Positions 6,332-14,181 of a DNA stretch of 19,942 bases are shown here, in pieces. The notes beneath the pieces were generated by a model, which saw only the letters and a list, made by a program, of their open reading frames with translations, did no database searches and was not told the DNA's origin. The position numbers and the translations under genes were made by a program. This DNA is from an uncultured Clostridiaceae bacterium. Lineage in GTDB: Bacteria > Bacillota > Clostridia > Clostridiales > Oxobacteraceae. The stretch covers positions 1 through 19,942 of the forward strand of contig CALCDS010000221.1 in NCBI GenBank assembly GCA_937900065.1, given 5' to 3'. How positions within the stretch are numbered: position 1 is the stretch's first letter; each line of letters opens with the position of its first letter.

Positions 6332-7780
6332 ATGAAATTATCGAAAGTCATAGAAGGCTTTGAAAGCATTTTGATAAAAGGAAACATTGATTCTGAAATC
6401 ACAGGGATTGCGTATGATTCACGCAGTGTTGACGAGGGGTATGCATTTGTATGCATAAAGGGCTTTAAAACTGACGGGCATAATTATATAAATGATGCCG
6501 TATCCAAAGGCGCAAGGGTCGTGGTCGTGGAAAGCGATGTTGAAATTCCAAAAGGAATTACAGCGCTTAAAGTGCATGATACAAGAGAGGCACTGGCGCT
6601 TATGTCTGCCGCTTATTATGGTTTTCCTTCAAGGTCCATGAAACTGATCGGGGTTACAGGAACCAATGGTAAGACAACCACGACATACCTTATAAAATCG
6701 ATACTTGAACAGAACGGGTACAAGGTTTCTCTCATCGGCACGATTTCAAACATAATAGACGGCAAGGCAATTGAAGCCAAAAGAACCACTCCTGAATCGA
6801 GCGACTTGCAGGAGATGTTTTCACAGATGAGAGATGTTTCAACTGATTATTGCGTTATGGAGGTATCTTCCCATTCATTGGCGCTTAAAAGGGTGGAAGG
6901 ATGCTTCTTTAATGTCGGCATATTTACCAATTTGACTCGGGATCATTTGGATTTTCATAAGACTTTTGAGAATTACTTGAATGCAAAGATGAAATTATTC
7001 AAGCAGTCTGCCGTTGCAGCAGTCAATTTGGACGACAATTACTCAAATGAGGTGTTGAGCAGGATTACAACACCTGTGATAGGTTATTCTGAAGAAGATA
7101 AAGGAGATGTAAAGGCTTCGGATGTAGAGGTCAATTCAAAATATACCAGCTTTACGCTCCGCTACAAAGGTGAGAGCATAAAGATTAAACTGTCATTGCC
7201 GGGAAGGTTCAATGTATACAATGCACTTGCCGCTGCATCGGCCTGCATTGCTGAAGGCGTTCATTTGAATGTGATAAAGCAGGGGCTGGAAAATGTAAAA
7301 AGCGTTGCCGGAAGATCTGAAGTCATAGACAGCGGCAGAGGGTTTACCATAATAATAGATTATGCCCATACTCCCGACGGGCTGAAAAATATTTTAAAAA
7401 CCATACGTGAATATGCTAAAGCAAAAGTGATAACGGTTTTCGGATGCGGCGGTGACAGGGATAAGACCAAAAGACCTGAAATGGGTGAGATAGCAGGCAA
7501 GCTTTCCGACTTTTGTTTTGTTACATCGGATAATCCAAGGACCGAGGACCCGGAAGCGATAATAAACGGTATATTGCCGGGAATAAAAAAGACTTCCGCA
7601 CCTTACGAGGTAGTGACGGACAGAAAGGAAGCCATAAAAAGGTCCATAAACAAAGCAGAGCGTGGCGATGTGGTGCTTATCGCCGGGAAAGGCCATGAAA
7701 CTTATCAGGTTTTAAATAACAGAACCATACATTTTGATGAAAGAGAAATAATCAACGAAATACTAAATGACAAACTCTAA
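6332..7780 (+). CDS. murE: UDP-MurNAc-tripeptide synthetase MurE, meso-DAP type
   Basis: 482-aa cytoplasmic Mur ligase that uses ATP to add the third residue to UDP-MurNAc-L-Ala-D-Glu. The N-terminal domain contains DSRSV. The ATP loop is TGTNGKTTT (109-117). VMEVSSHSL and TNLTRDHLDFH follow, and LNAKMKLF holds the lysine that is carbamylated in the family. The C-terminal domain has VFGCGGDRDKTKRP and DNPR at 400-403. DNPR is the diaminopimelate-selective motif, whereas lysine enzymes differ there, so the expected product is the meso-DAP tripeptide. GAGGGTGAT precedes the ATG. In many clostridial clusters murF follows; here mraY starts 35 bases later. Confidence 0.96.
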   Translation: MKLSKVIEGFESILIKGNIDSEITGIAYDSRSVDEGYAFVCIKGFKTDGHNYINDAVSKGARVVVVESDVEIPKGITALKVHDTREALALMSAAYYGFPSRSMKLIGVTGTNGKTTTTYLIKSILEQNGYKVSLIGTISNIIDGKAIEAKRTTPESSDLQEMFSQMRDVSTDYCVMEVSSHSLALKRVEGCFFNVGIFTNLTRDHLDFHKTFENYLNAKMKLFKQSAVAAVNLDDNYSNEVLSRITTPVIGYSEEDKGDVKASDVEVNSKYTSFTLRYKGESIKIKLSLPGRFNVYNALAAASACIAEGVHLNVIKQGLENVKSVAGRSEVIDSGRGFTIIIDYAHTPDGLKNILKTIREYAKAKVITVFGCGGDRDKTKRPEMGEIAGKLSDFCFVTSDNPRTEDPEAIINGILPGIKKTSAPYEVVTDRKEAIKRSINKAERGDVVLIAGKGHETYQVLNNRTIHFDEREIINEILNDKL

Positions 7781-7815
7781 TTAGAGGAATCGACTTGTAG
7801 GAAGAAGGGGAGAAG

Positions 7816-8775
7816 ATGAACACTATCATAGTGTCAATCTTGATTGCTTCATTGATTGGGATTATATTGGGACCGGTGATAATTCCGATCCTTAAAATAC
7901 TTAAATTTGGTCAGAATGTCAGGGACGATGGCCCGAGATCCCATCTAAAAAAGACGGGTACTCCGACCATGGGAGGAATAGTAATAATATTATCGCTGAT
8001 GATTACGACCTTGATTATCAATAAAGGCTTTAAGGGATTTTATGCAATTGCAATGATTACGACTCTGGGATACGGATTGATCGGGCTTTTAGATGACAGC
8101 ATAAAGATAATAAAGGAGAGGTCGCTTGGGCTTAGAGCATATCAGAAAATCATAGGACAACTTATTTTTGCGGTTGCTCTTGCTTTATATGCGTACAATA
8201 ATCCTTTGATAGGAAGCAGGCTGCTGATACCTTTTACTCGAAAATATATAGATCTTGGGATATGGTATGTACCACTGACTTCGATATTTGTGATAGTCGG
8301 CACCGTAAACAGCGTGAATCTGACCGATGGACTTGATGGTTTGTGCTCGACCGTCACCATGGTTGTTTCATTGTTTTTTGTATTTGTATGCTACGGGCTT
8401 AATCTTGATGATATGGCAGTGTTTGCGGCAGCAATAGCAGGGGCATGTTTGGGATTTTTAAGGTATAATTCATATCCAGCCAAAGTTTTTATGGGTGATA
8501 CAGGATCCCTTGCACTAGGAGGTGCTGTTGCATCGCTTGCGGTTTTGAGCGGCCTGTCATTGTATCTGCCGATCGTCGGGCTTATATATGTACTTGAGGC
8601 CGTATCCGATATACTGCAGGTGGCATCATTCAAATTGACAGGCAAAAGGATATTCAAGATGGCGCCGTTGCATCACCATTTTGAACTTTCAGGATGGCAT
8701 GAGACAAAAGTAGTTTCCGTTTTTGGAATTGTGACCGTACTTTTATGTTTGGTCGGACTTTTGGGATTGTCCTGA
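7816..8775 (+). CDS. mraY: Phospho-MurNAc-pentapeptide transferase MraY
   Basis: 319-aa polytopic membrane enzyme that transfers phospho-MurNAc-pentapeptide from UDP to undecaprenyl phosphate, giving lipid I. About ten hydrophobic helices are visible. Conserved cytoplasmic motifs are present: GPRSHLKKTGTPTMGG, the Asp pair DD at 93-94, NLTDGLDGL (168-176), FMGDTGSLALGG and the PLHHHFE loop typical of MraY rather than WecA. It is slightly short but complete for Firmicutes. AGAAGGGGAGAAG precedes the ATG. It sits between murE and spoVE with neither murF nor murD beside it. Confidence 0.96.
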   Translation: MNTIIVSILIASLIGIILGPVIIPILKILKFGQNVRDDGPRSHLKKTGTPTMGGIVIILSLMITTLIINKGFKGFYAIAMITTLGYGLIGLLDDSIKIIKERSLGLRAYQKIIGQLIFAVALALYAYNNPLIGSRLLIPFTRKYIDLGIWYVPLTSIFVIVGTVNSVNLTDGLDGLCSTVTMVVSLFFVFVCYGLNLDDMAVFAAAIAGACLGFLRYNSYPAKVFMGDTGSLALGGAVASLAVLSGLSLYLPIVGLIYVLEAVSDILQVASFKLTGKRIFKMAPLHHHFELSGWHETKVVSVFGIVTVLLCLVGLLGLS

Positions 8776-8780
8776 AATAG

Positions 8781-8808
8781 TATATTAGTTTGAATAATCG
8801 ATACCTAT
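8781..8808 (+). promoter_or_regulatory. Weak sigma-E-like promoter before spoVE
   Basis: TATATT (8781-8786) resembles the end of a sigma-E -35, and GATACCTA (8800-8807) matches 4 of 8 positions of the CATACAMT -10, separated by 13 bases. B. subtilis spoVE is known to have a sigma-E promoter inside the dcw cluster, which makes the position suggestive. The match alone is poor. Confidence 0.22.
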
Positions 8809-8829
8809 ATATTAATTGGAGGGTATTAT

Positions 8830-9936
8830 ATGGCAAAAAAACGCGGCTCATGTGATTTTATACTGCTGCTTATTGTACTGATGCTTTTATCGATAGGCCT
8901 TATAATGGTGTTCAGTGCGAGTTCTGTATCTGACCTTGCATATCAAAACGATGCATATTACACTTTTAAAAGGCAGCTGTCTTGGTCAGGTATAGGGCTT
9001 CTTGCAATGGTCTTTATGATGAATTTCGATTACCATAGGCTTAAAAAGTTTTCAAAACCTATACTGGTATTGTCGATAATATTGCTTGTTATTGTACTTT
9101 TTATGCCTGCAAAGCATAATGCAAACCGCTGGATAGGCCTTGGAAGCACATCTTTGGGATTTCAGCCTTCTGAAATCGCCAAGTTTTCAGTGATATTATA
9201 TATGGCGGCAAGTATTTCAGATAAAAAGGATAAAATAAGATCTTTTGTTTATGGAGTGCTGCCATATGCATTGATAGGCGGGCTGATATTTGTTTTGATA
9301 TTGATAGAGCCAAATTTGAGCGTGGCCGGAACCGTATTGATCGTTGTTTTCTTATTGCTGATAACTGCAGGATCTAAAAAAAGCCATCTTACATTGCTTG
9401 CTTTGCTTGGAATCGCTGCTGCAGCCGTATTTACGCTTTCAGAAGATTACAGATACAAAAGGCTCACGGCTTTTTTAGACCCTTGGAAAGATCCTTTAGG
9501 CGATGGATACCAGGCTATACAGTCTTTGCTTGCGCTTGGATCAGGAGGGCTTATGGGAGCAGGACTTGGGAAATCACGCCAGAAATTCTTTTATATACCT
9601 GAAGCTCAAAACGATTTTATTTTTTCAATAATAGGTGAGGAACTTGGTTTTTTTGGTACAACAGGCGTTATATTTCTATTTATATTGTTGACTTGGAGAG
9701 GCGTCAAAACAGCATTGAATGCACCTGATATGTTTGGAAGCCTGCTTGCGGCTGGAATAACTTCATTAATAGCTGTTCAGACGATAATAAATATAGCTGT
9801 AGCAACCTCCTCAATGCCTGTAACCGGTATACCGCTTCCCTTTATAAGCTATGGAGGCTCGTCTTTGACTTTTACATTGGCAGCTGTGGGGGTACTCTTA
9901 AACATATCAAGGTACAGCAAAGTTGACAGGGACTAA
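8830..9936 (+). CDS. spoVE: SEDS peptidoglycan glycosyltransferase SpoVE/FtsW
   Basis: 368-aa membrane protein of the SEDS family with about ten hydrophobic helices. SEDS proteins polymerise glycan strands from lipid II with a cognate class B PBP, here most likely the product at 3926-6100. Signatures seen are MVFSASS near the first helix, RWIGLGSTSLGFQPSEIAKF, the extracellular loop DPWKDPLGDGYQAIQSLLAL carrying the conserved Asp region, AQNDFIFSIIGEELGF, and the C-terminal GIPLPFISYGGSS. GGAGGGTA lies before the ATG. The gene cannot be split into FtsW or SpoVE by motifs alone. As the only SEDS gene in this cluster, it could act in division, in cortex synthesis, or both. Confidence 0.92.
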   Translation: MAKKRGSCDFILLLIVLMLLSIGLIMVFSASSVSDLAYQNDAYYTFKRQLSWSGIGLLAMVFMMNFDYHRLKKFSKPILVLSIILLVIVLFMPAKHNANRWIGLGSTSLGFQPSEIAKFSVILYMAASISDKKDKIRSFVYGVLPYALIGGLIFVLILIEPNLSVAGTVLIVVFLLLITAGSKKSHLTLLALLGIAAAAVFTLSEDYRYKRLTAFLDPWKDPLGDGYQAIQSLLALGSGGLMGAGLGKSRQKFFYIPEAQNDFIFSIIGEELGFFGTTGVIFLFILLTWRGVKTALNAPDMFGSLLAAGITSLIAVQTIINIAVATSSMPVTGIPLPFISYGGSSLTFTLAAVGVLLNISRYSKVDRD

Positions 9937-10025
9937 ATAAGTAACACTCCCTTTAAAATAAGCATAATATAATATATGCCAGGAGACCATTTCTTTTATT
10001 TATGCAGCTTCCGGGGGTGTTATTG

Positions 10026-11276
10026 TTGAGTAAATATATCATACAAGGCGGCAGAGAAATAAATGGCGTTATAAGAATAGGAGGGGCTAAAAATTCAGTT
10101 TTACCCATATTCGCAGCTACTATACTGAGCGGCAGGAAAAGTATAATACATGATTGTCCCATACTAAAAGATGTTGAAATAATGATTGACATACTAAAGG
10201 TTTTAGGTTGTAGTGTAAAGCGTGAAGGTCACACAGTGATAATAGACACGTCCGGCTATATAGAATATGAAGTTCCCGATATCCTGGTAAGAAAGATGCG
10301 ATCTTCGATTGTTTTGCTGGGAGCTCTTATATCGAGAGTTAAAAAAGCTAAAATCTGCTTCCCAGGAGGGTGCGATATTGGTCCAAGACCTATAGATTTG
10401 CATTTGAAAGGATTGGAACAGCTTGGCGTTAAGATAAATGAATCACATGGCACGATTTATTGCGAAGCTTCGGACTTAAAAGGGGCTGACATACATTTGG
10501 ATTATCCAAGTGTTGGTGCGACTGAAAACATACTTTTAGCTTCAGTGTTTGCCAAAGGGACTACAACAATAAGGAATGCAGCTAAGGAGCCTGAAATTGG
10601 AGATTTGCAGAACTTTTTGAACATAATAGGTGCAAAGGTAAGTGGTGCGGGCACCAACAATATAAGAGTTGAGGGTGTTAAATCCTTAAATGATGGAGAA
10701 CATACAATAATCCCTGACAGGATAGTGGCAGGAACGTATATGGCGGCTGCCGCTTCAACCGGCGGCAATCTTGAGCTTCAAAATATAAATGTAGAGCATA
10801 TGCAGCCAATTATAGCCAAGCTAAAAGAGATGGGGTGCGATATATATTTCAAGGATGGTAGCATGCATATTACCTCACCTAAAAGGCTAAGGGCTGTTGA
10901 TATCGTAAGGACGCTGCCATATCCGGGTTTCCCCACAGATATGCAAGCACCGATAGTGGCCCTTTTGAGCAAGGCAAAGGGAACTTCAATAATGATCGAG
11001 ACTGTTTTTGAAAATAGATTCAAGCATGTGGAAGATCTCATTTGTATGGGAGCAAATATTAAAGTTGACGGAAGGATAGCCATTATAAGGGGCAGAAGCA
11101 GACTTACCGGGGCAAATGTCACTGCACGGGATTTAAGGGGCGGTGCGGCTTTGGTGTTAGCCGGTTTGAGTGCCGAAGGGACCACTGTTCTAGATGCAGT
11201 CGAACATATAGATAGAGGATATGAAGATATCCATTTGCATTTGCAGCAGCTTGGCGCCGATATAGTTCGGATATAA
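10026..11276 (+). CDS. murA: UDP-GlcNAc 1-carboxyvinyltransferase MurA
   Basis: 416-aa cytoplasmic enolpyruvyl transferase that catalyses the first committed step of peptidoglycan synthesis from UDP-GlcNAc and PEP. GGAKNSVLP places Lys22 and Asn23 in the family positions. The flexible loop FPGGCDIGPRPIDLH has the catalytic Cys at residue 116, so fosfomycin sensitivity is expected (no Asp replacement). An open frame reaches an ATG at 10002, but that has no ribosome binding site. The TTG at 10026 has GGGGGTG six bases upstream and gives a start (MSKYIIQGG) collinear with known MurA. It follows spoVE by 89 bases. Firmicutes often have a second MurA elsewhere; which paralogue this is cannot be told. 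Confidence 0.94.
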   Translation: MSKYIIQGGREINGVIRIGGAKNSVLPIFAATILSGRKSIIHDCPILKDVEIMIDILKVLGCSVKREGHTVIIDTSGYIEYEVPDILVRKMRSSIVLLGALISRVKKAKICFPGGCDIGPRPIDLHLKGLEQLGVKINESHGTIYCEASDLKGADIHLDYPSVGATENILLASVFAKGTTTIRNAAKEPEIGDLQNFLNIIGAKVSGAGTNNIRVEGVKSLNDGEHTIIPDRIVAGTYMAAAASTGGNLELQNINVEHMQPIIAKLKEMGCDIYFKDGSMHITSPKRLRAVDIVRTLPYPGFPTDMQAPIVALLSKAKGTSIMIETVFENRFKHVEDLICMGANIKVDGRIAIIRGRSRLTGANVTARDLRGGAALVLAGLSAEGTTVLDAVEHIDRGYEDIHLHLQQLGADIVRI

Positions 11277-11277
11277 T

Positions 11278-11307
11278 TGCGGCTTTTAGGCCGCACTAGG
11301 ATATTTT
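11278..11307 (+). terminator. Weak terminator or attenuator after murA
   Basis: TGCGGC (11278-11283) pairs with GCCGCA (11290-11295) around TTTTAG; a run of T (11303-11310) follows eight bases later. The short stem and displaced T-run make partial read-through into divIB likely. Confidence 0.4.
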
Positions 11308-11349
11308 TTTAAAAAATATGCATTATACGTGGACAACCTATGAATTGGG

Positions 11350-12111
11350 GTGATTTATATAACCTACGCTGATATACAGAAAAGGATAAGAAGAAGGAAA
11401 ATAAGGTTTAGGATATTTATGTTTATTATAGTGTTATCCACTATTGGAATATATATGTTTACATACCCGATAATCAAGGTTAAAAACATTGAAGTCAGCG
11501 GAAACAATATTGTTCCTACAGATAAGATTATTGCGTTGTCAGAGATAAATAAAGGCGATAATATGCTTAAATTGAATATGAGAAGAATAAGGGAAAATAT
11601 ATATACAAATCCTTATGTTGAGGTATGTAAAGTAAAGCGTTCTGTGTTAGGATATGTATATATAACCATAAATGAAAGAATGAATGCAGGTATTGCTCCA
11701 TACAACGGCAAATATATCACGTTTGATAAAAAAGGTGTTATCATAGAAATATTAGACAAGTCGAACAGCGTAAACTTGCCTTTGATAAGCGGTCTAAATA
11801 TAAAAAGTGCAATGCCTGGGAAGCTGATGGAAGTATCGGATCAAAGGCAGTTGGAAGCCGTAAAAATTATTTTCGACGGCATAACAACCAGTGATTTATC
11901 TGATATAATAAGTGGAGTAGATATTACTAATTTGTTGTCAATCTTATTGAAGACAAATCATGGGTTTAACATAGAGATAGGTACCATAGACAATATAGAT
12001 AAAAAGCTTATGATTTCAAAAGAAATCATTGAAAAAGATATCTTAAAAAGAGAACTAAAGGGCACACTTGATGTAAGTTTTGAAGGTAACCCTGTATTCA
12101 GGCTTCAATAA
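11350..12111 (+). CDS. divIB: Cell division protein DivIB/FtsQ
   Basis: 253-aa bitopic divisome protein. It has a basic cytoplasmic tail (KRIRRRKIRFR), one membrane helix at about 20-40, then a POTRA domain starting VKNIEVSGNNIVPTDKI and a FtsQ/DivIB beta domain with INERMNAGIAPYNGKYITFDKKG. DivIB forms a complex with FtsL and DivIC outside the membrane. The start is uncertain. The only standard codon is GTG at 11350, which lacks a good ribosome binding site. GGGGTGA (11347-11353) overlaps that codon and would better serve an ATA at 11359. The next in-frame ATG, at 11419, would cut into the membrane helix. Position between murA and the DUF881/sbp genes is canonical. Confidence 0.9.
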   Translation: MIYITYADIQKRIRRRKIRFRIFMFIIVLSTIGIYMFTYPIIKVKNIEVSGNNIVPTDKIIALSEINKGDNMLKLNMRRIRENIYTNPYVEVCKVKRSVLGYVYITINERMNAGIAPYNGKYITFDKKGVIIEILDKSNSVNLPLISGLNIKSAMPGKLMEVSDQRQLEAVKIIFDGITTSDLSDIISGVDITNLLSILLKTNHGFNIEIGTIDNIDKKLMISKEIIEKDILKRELKGTLDVSFEGNPVFRLQ

Positions 12112-12187
12112 TCAAAATTACAATTTTAGTATTTTAGCAAATATCTAAATTAAACATACATTCCCTTTCATTGAGGAGGAATATTGA

Positions 12188-12919
12188 ATGAAATTGTCAA
12201 GAGCACAACTCTTTATTGCGCTGGTATGCGTGATATTGGGATTCATGCTGGCATACCAGTTTAAAAATGCTAAAAATATAACGACCATTGCCAACACAAG
12301 ACAGATTGAGAACTTGCAGAAACAGCTTGAGGATGCCCAAAAGCAAAAGGAGGAGCTTGAGAAGAACATAGCAGAGTTGGATAAAAAAATACAGGGATAT
12401 GAAGAAAATGCTGCTCAGGGCAGCAGCATTGCTGAAAGCCTAAAAAAGGAACTTGATAATGCAAGGATGTTTGCAGGCCTTACAAAGGTGGAAGGGCCGG
12501 GAGTCACCGTAACTTTAAGCCCTCAGAAATCGAATATAGAGAACAATGTAAATGTACCTGTAGACGCATATAGTCTGCAAATGGTTATAAATGAACTTAA
12601 TGCCTGTGGCGCGGAGGCTATAATGATAAACAACCAGAGGCTTGTAAGTTCTACACAGATAAGAGATGTCGGCTCGGATATGTATTTTAATGTATCGATA
12701 AATGGAATCAAATTTTCTTCATTGGATAATTTTGATATAAAAGCAATCGGAGATCCGGATGCGTTAGAGAGCGGTCTTAAATTGGTCGACGGAGTTCAGC
12801 AAACGCTTGTTGACAGTGGATTAGGCGTCGATATTAAAAAGTCTGACAAAGTCACCATTTTAAAATCCCAGAAAGTAAGCGAATTTAACTTTGCAAGACC
12901 AGCGAAAGAAGGTGAGTAG
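12188..12919 (+). CDS. DUF881 membrane protein (YlxW/YlxX-like), first copy
   Basis: 243-aa protein with one N-terminal membrane helix or uncleaved signal anchor (about 7-24), a long charged coiled coil (about 37-95, IENLQKQLEDAQKQKEELEKN) and a C-terminal DUF881 domain. The domain shows VEGPGVTVTLSP, LQMVINELNACGAEAIMINNQRL and FDIKAIGDPDALESGL. The family is found next to division genes in Firmicutes and Actinobacteria; its function is not established. GAGGAGG lies nine bases before the ATG. The stop codon directly abuts the sbp ATG, so the two are probably translationally coupled. It is a divergent paralogue of the protein at 13302-14027. Confidence 0.9.
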   Translation: MKLSRAQLFIALVCVILGFMLAYQFKNAKNITTIANTRQIENLQKQLEDAQKQKEELEKNIAELDKKIQGYEENAAQGSSIAESLKKELDNARMFAGLTKVEGPGVTVTLSPQKSNIENNVNVPVDAYSLQMVINELNACGAEAIMINNQRLVSSTQIRDVGSDMYFNVSINGIKFSSLDNFDIKAIGDPDALESGLKLVDGVQQTLVDSGLGVDIKKSDKVTILKSQKVSEFNFARPAKEGE

Positions 12920-13312
12920 ATGATACCTATAATTGGTTTACTTGTTGGTCTGATATTAGGCATCATTCTTCCTGTTAATGTTCCACGTACTATGTCGCTA
13001 TACCTATCCATTGCACTTTTGGCATGTTTGGATTCAGTGTTTGGAGGCATAAGGGCCAGCTTGGAAAACAAATTTGATACAGATATCTTTATATCAGGTT
13101 TCTTTGGAAATGCAATACTTGCCGCAGGCCTTACTTATTTAGGCGACAGATTGAATGTACCTATATACTATGCTGCAATCGTTGTGTTTGGAGGCAGGCT
13201 TTTTCAGAACTTTGCAGTTATGAGAAGAGAAATAATAGAAAATATAAGGAGAAAGAAAGGCATCAAGAATTCCAATGTTGTTAAATCCGGGGGAGAGGAC
13301 GATGAAATTTAA
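12920..13312 (+). CDS. sbp: Small basic protein Sbp (DUF1290)
   Basis: 130-aa membrane protein with about four hydrophobic segments (roughly 3-20, 25-45, 57-75, 80-100) and a charged C-terminal tail. It matches the Sbp/DUF1290 family through NVPRTMSLYLSIALLACLDS, FGGIRA, FDTDIFISGFFGNA and the YLGDRLNVPIYYAAIVVFG stretch. Function is unknown in the family, but it is almost always beside ftsA/ftsZ. The ATG touches the previous stop codon, with AAGGTGAG upstream, and the 3' end overlaps the next gene by 11 bases. This tight packing suggests coordinated stoichiometry of the three products. Confidence 0.9.
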   Translation: MIPIIGLLVGLILGIILPVNVPRTMSLYLSIALLACLDSVFGGIRASLENKFDTDIFISGFFGNAILAAGLTYLGDRLNVPIYYAAIVVFGGRLFQNFAVMRREIIENIRRKKGIKNSNVVKSGGEDDEI

Positions 13313-14027
13313 TGAATCGAAAATGCTTATACTTATAGTATGTGCAATACTCGGTTTTTTGCTGGCATCACAGATAAGTTTCATAAAACCCAATACCGGA
13401 GGAGTCTATACTTTCAAGAGCTATCAACAGGCAGTTGCTCAAATCAGAAAACTCAACAGTGAGATTGGAATATTGGACAGTCAGAAAAGGAAGCTTGAAT
13501 CTGATTTGTCCAAGTTTAATATGAATAGCCAGTCCACATCTCAAATCATAAAACAGTTGGGCGATGAATTATATAAGCATGATTTTGAAGAAGGGCTTTT
13601 GGATGTAAAAGGTCCGGGAATCATCATCACTTTATCCGACAATCCTTATGCCGGAGAATATGATGATCCTGCTTTTCACATAGTTCACGATCTGGATTTG
13701 AGAGAACTTGTATGGATGCTTAAAAATGAAGGAGCAGAGGCCATTTCTGTAAATGGACAAAGAGTCATCCATAAGACTGAATTTTCATGTGATGGACCAA
13801 CCATAATAATCAATGGCGAAGGGCTTACCCCTCCATATATAATAAAAGCCATAGGTGATCCCAATACGATATCATATGCATTGAGCCGTGAAGATGGCAT
13901 ACTAAGAGATTTTGAAAAAAGAGGACTTTTATCAATACCCGATGATTTAAAAAGATCGGATAATATAACTATAGTTCGCTATGGCAAAAGCACAGGCTAT
14001 CAGTATATGCAGCCGGTTAAAGATTAA
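13302..14027 (+). CDS. DUF881 membrane protein, second copy
   Basis: 241-aa paralogue of the protein at 12188-12919, with the same plan: membrane helix at about 8-25, a shorter coiled coil at about 40-75, then the DUF881 domain with VKGPGIIITLSD, LRELVWMLKNEGAEAISVNGQR and IIKAIGDPNTISYAL. It overlaps sbp by 11 bases. An in-frame ATG at 13275 lies deeper inside sbp and lacks a site. The ATG at 13302 has GGGGGAGAGGA just upstream and aligns with the first copy (MKxxxxxLxIxxVCxILGF). Function is unknown. Keeping two copies around Sbp suggests a hetero-oligomer, but that is inference. Confidence 0.88.
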   Translation: MKFNESKMLILIVCAILGFLLASQISFIKPNTGGVYTFKSYQQAVAQIRKLNSEIGILDSQKRKLESDLSKFNMNSQSTSQIIKQLGDELYKHDFEEGLLDVKGPGIIITLSDNPYAGEYDDPAFHIVHDLDLRELVWMLKNEGAEAISVNGQRVIHKTEFSCDGPTIIINGEGLTPPYIIKAIGDPNTISYALSREDGILRDFEKRGLLSIPDDLKRSDNITIVRYGKSTGYQYMQPVKD

Positions 14028-14042
14028 AATGAGCATTATTGG

Positions 14043-14075
14043 GGATACCGTCCTATATTAATAGGGCGGTAATCC
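14043..14075. repeat. Hairpin between the DUF881 gene and ftsA
   Basis: GGATACCGTCCTAT (14043-14056) pairs with ATAGGGCGGTAATCC (14061-14075) with one bulged base and one G-T pair around the loop ATTA. No T-run follows. It lies just after the last upstream gene and before the sigma-H-like promoter, so it may slow or stabilise the upstream transcript. Confidence 0.4.
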
Positions 14076-14104
14076 ATAAAATAATTAAAATATTAGTAAA
14101 TAAA

Positions 14105-14133
14105 AAAGGATAATTATGTTTTATGTTGAATTA
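14105..14133 (+). promoter_or_regulatory. Sigma-H promoter for ftsA-ftsZ
   Basis: AAAGGATAA (14105-14113) fits the sigma-H -35 RNAGGAWWW at every position, and GTTGAATTA (14125-14133) fits the -10 RNNGAATWW at every position. The spacer is 11 bases, within the accepted 11-12. Transcription would start about 40 bases before ftsA. B. subtilis ftsAZ also has a sigma-H promoter that boosts FtsZ at the onset of sporulation. Confidence 0.7.
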
Positions 14134-14181
14134 TTAATACTTGTGAGGGAGGATTGTGTTAGGGGGGAGTTGATTTAAATA

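Noticed and set aside
10002..10025. ATG at 10002 as the start of murA.
   Set aside because: There is no ribosome binding site upstream, and the extra eight residues are absent from the family. TTG 10026 is well placed after GGGGGTG.
10778..11296. 172-codon antisense open frame opposite murA.
   Set aside because: It is fully antisense to a well-supported gene, with low-complexity Ser/Pro/Leu composition and no ribosome binding site or motif.
13275..13301. Earlier ATG for the second DUF881 gene.
   Set aside because: It lies deeper in sbp without a ribosome binding site; the ATG at 13302 aligns with the first DUF881 copy.
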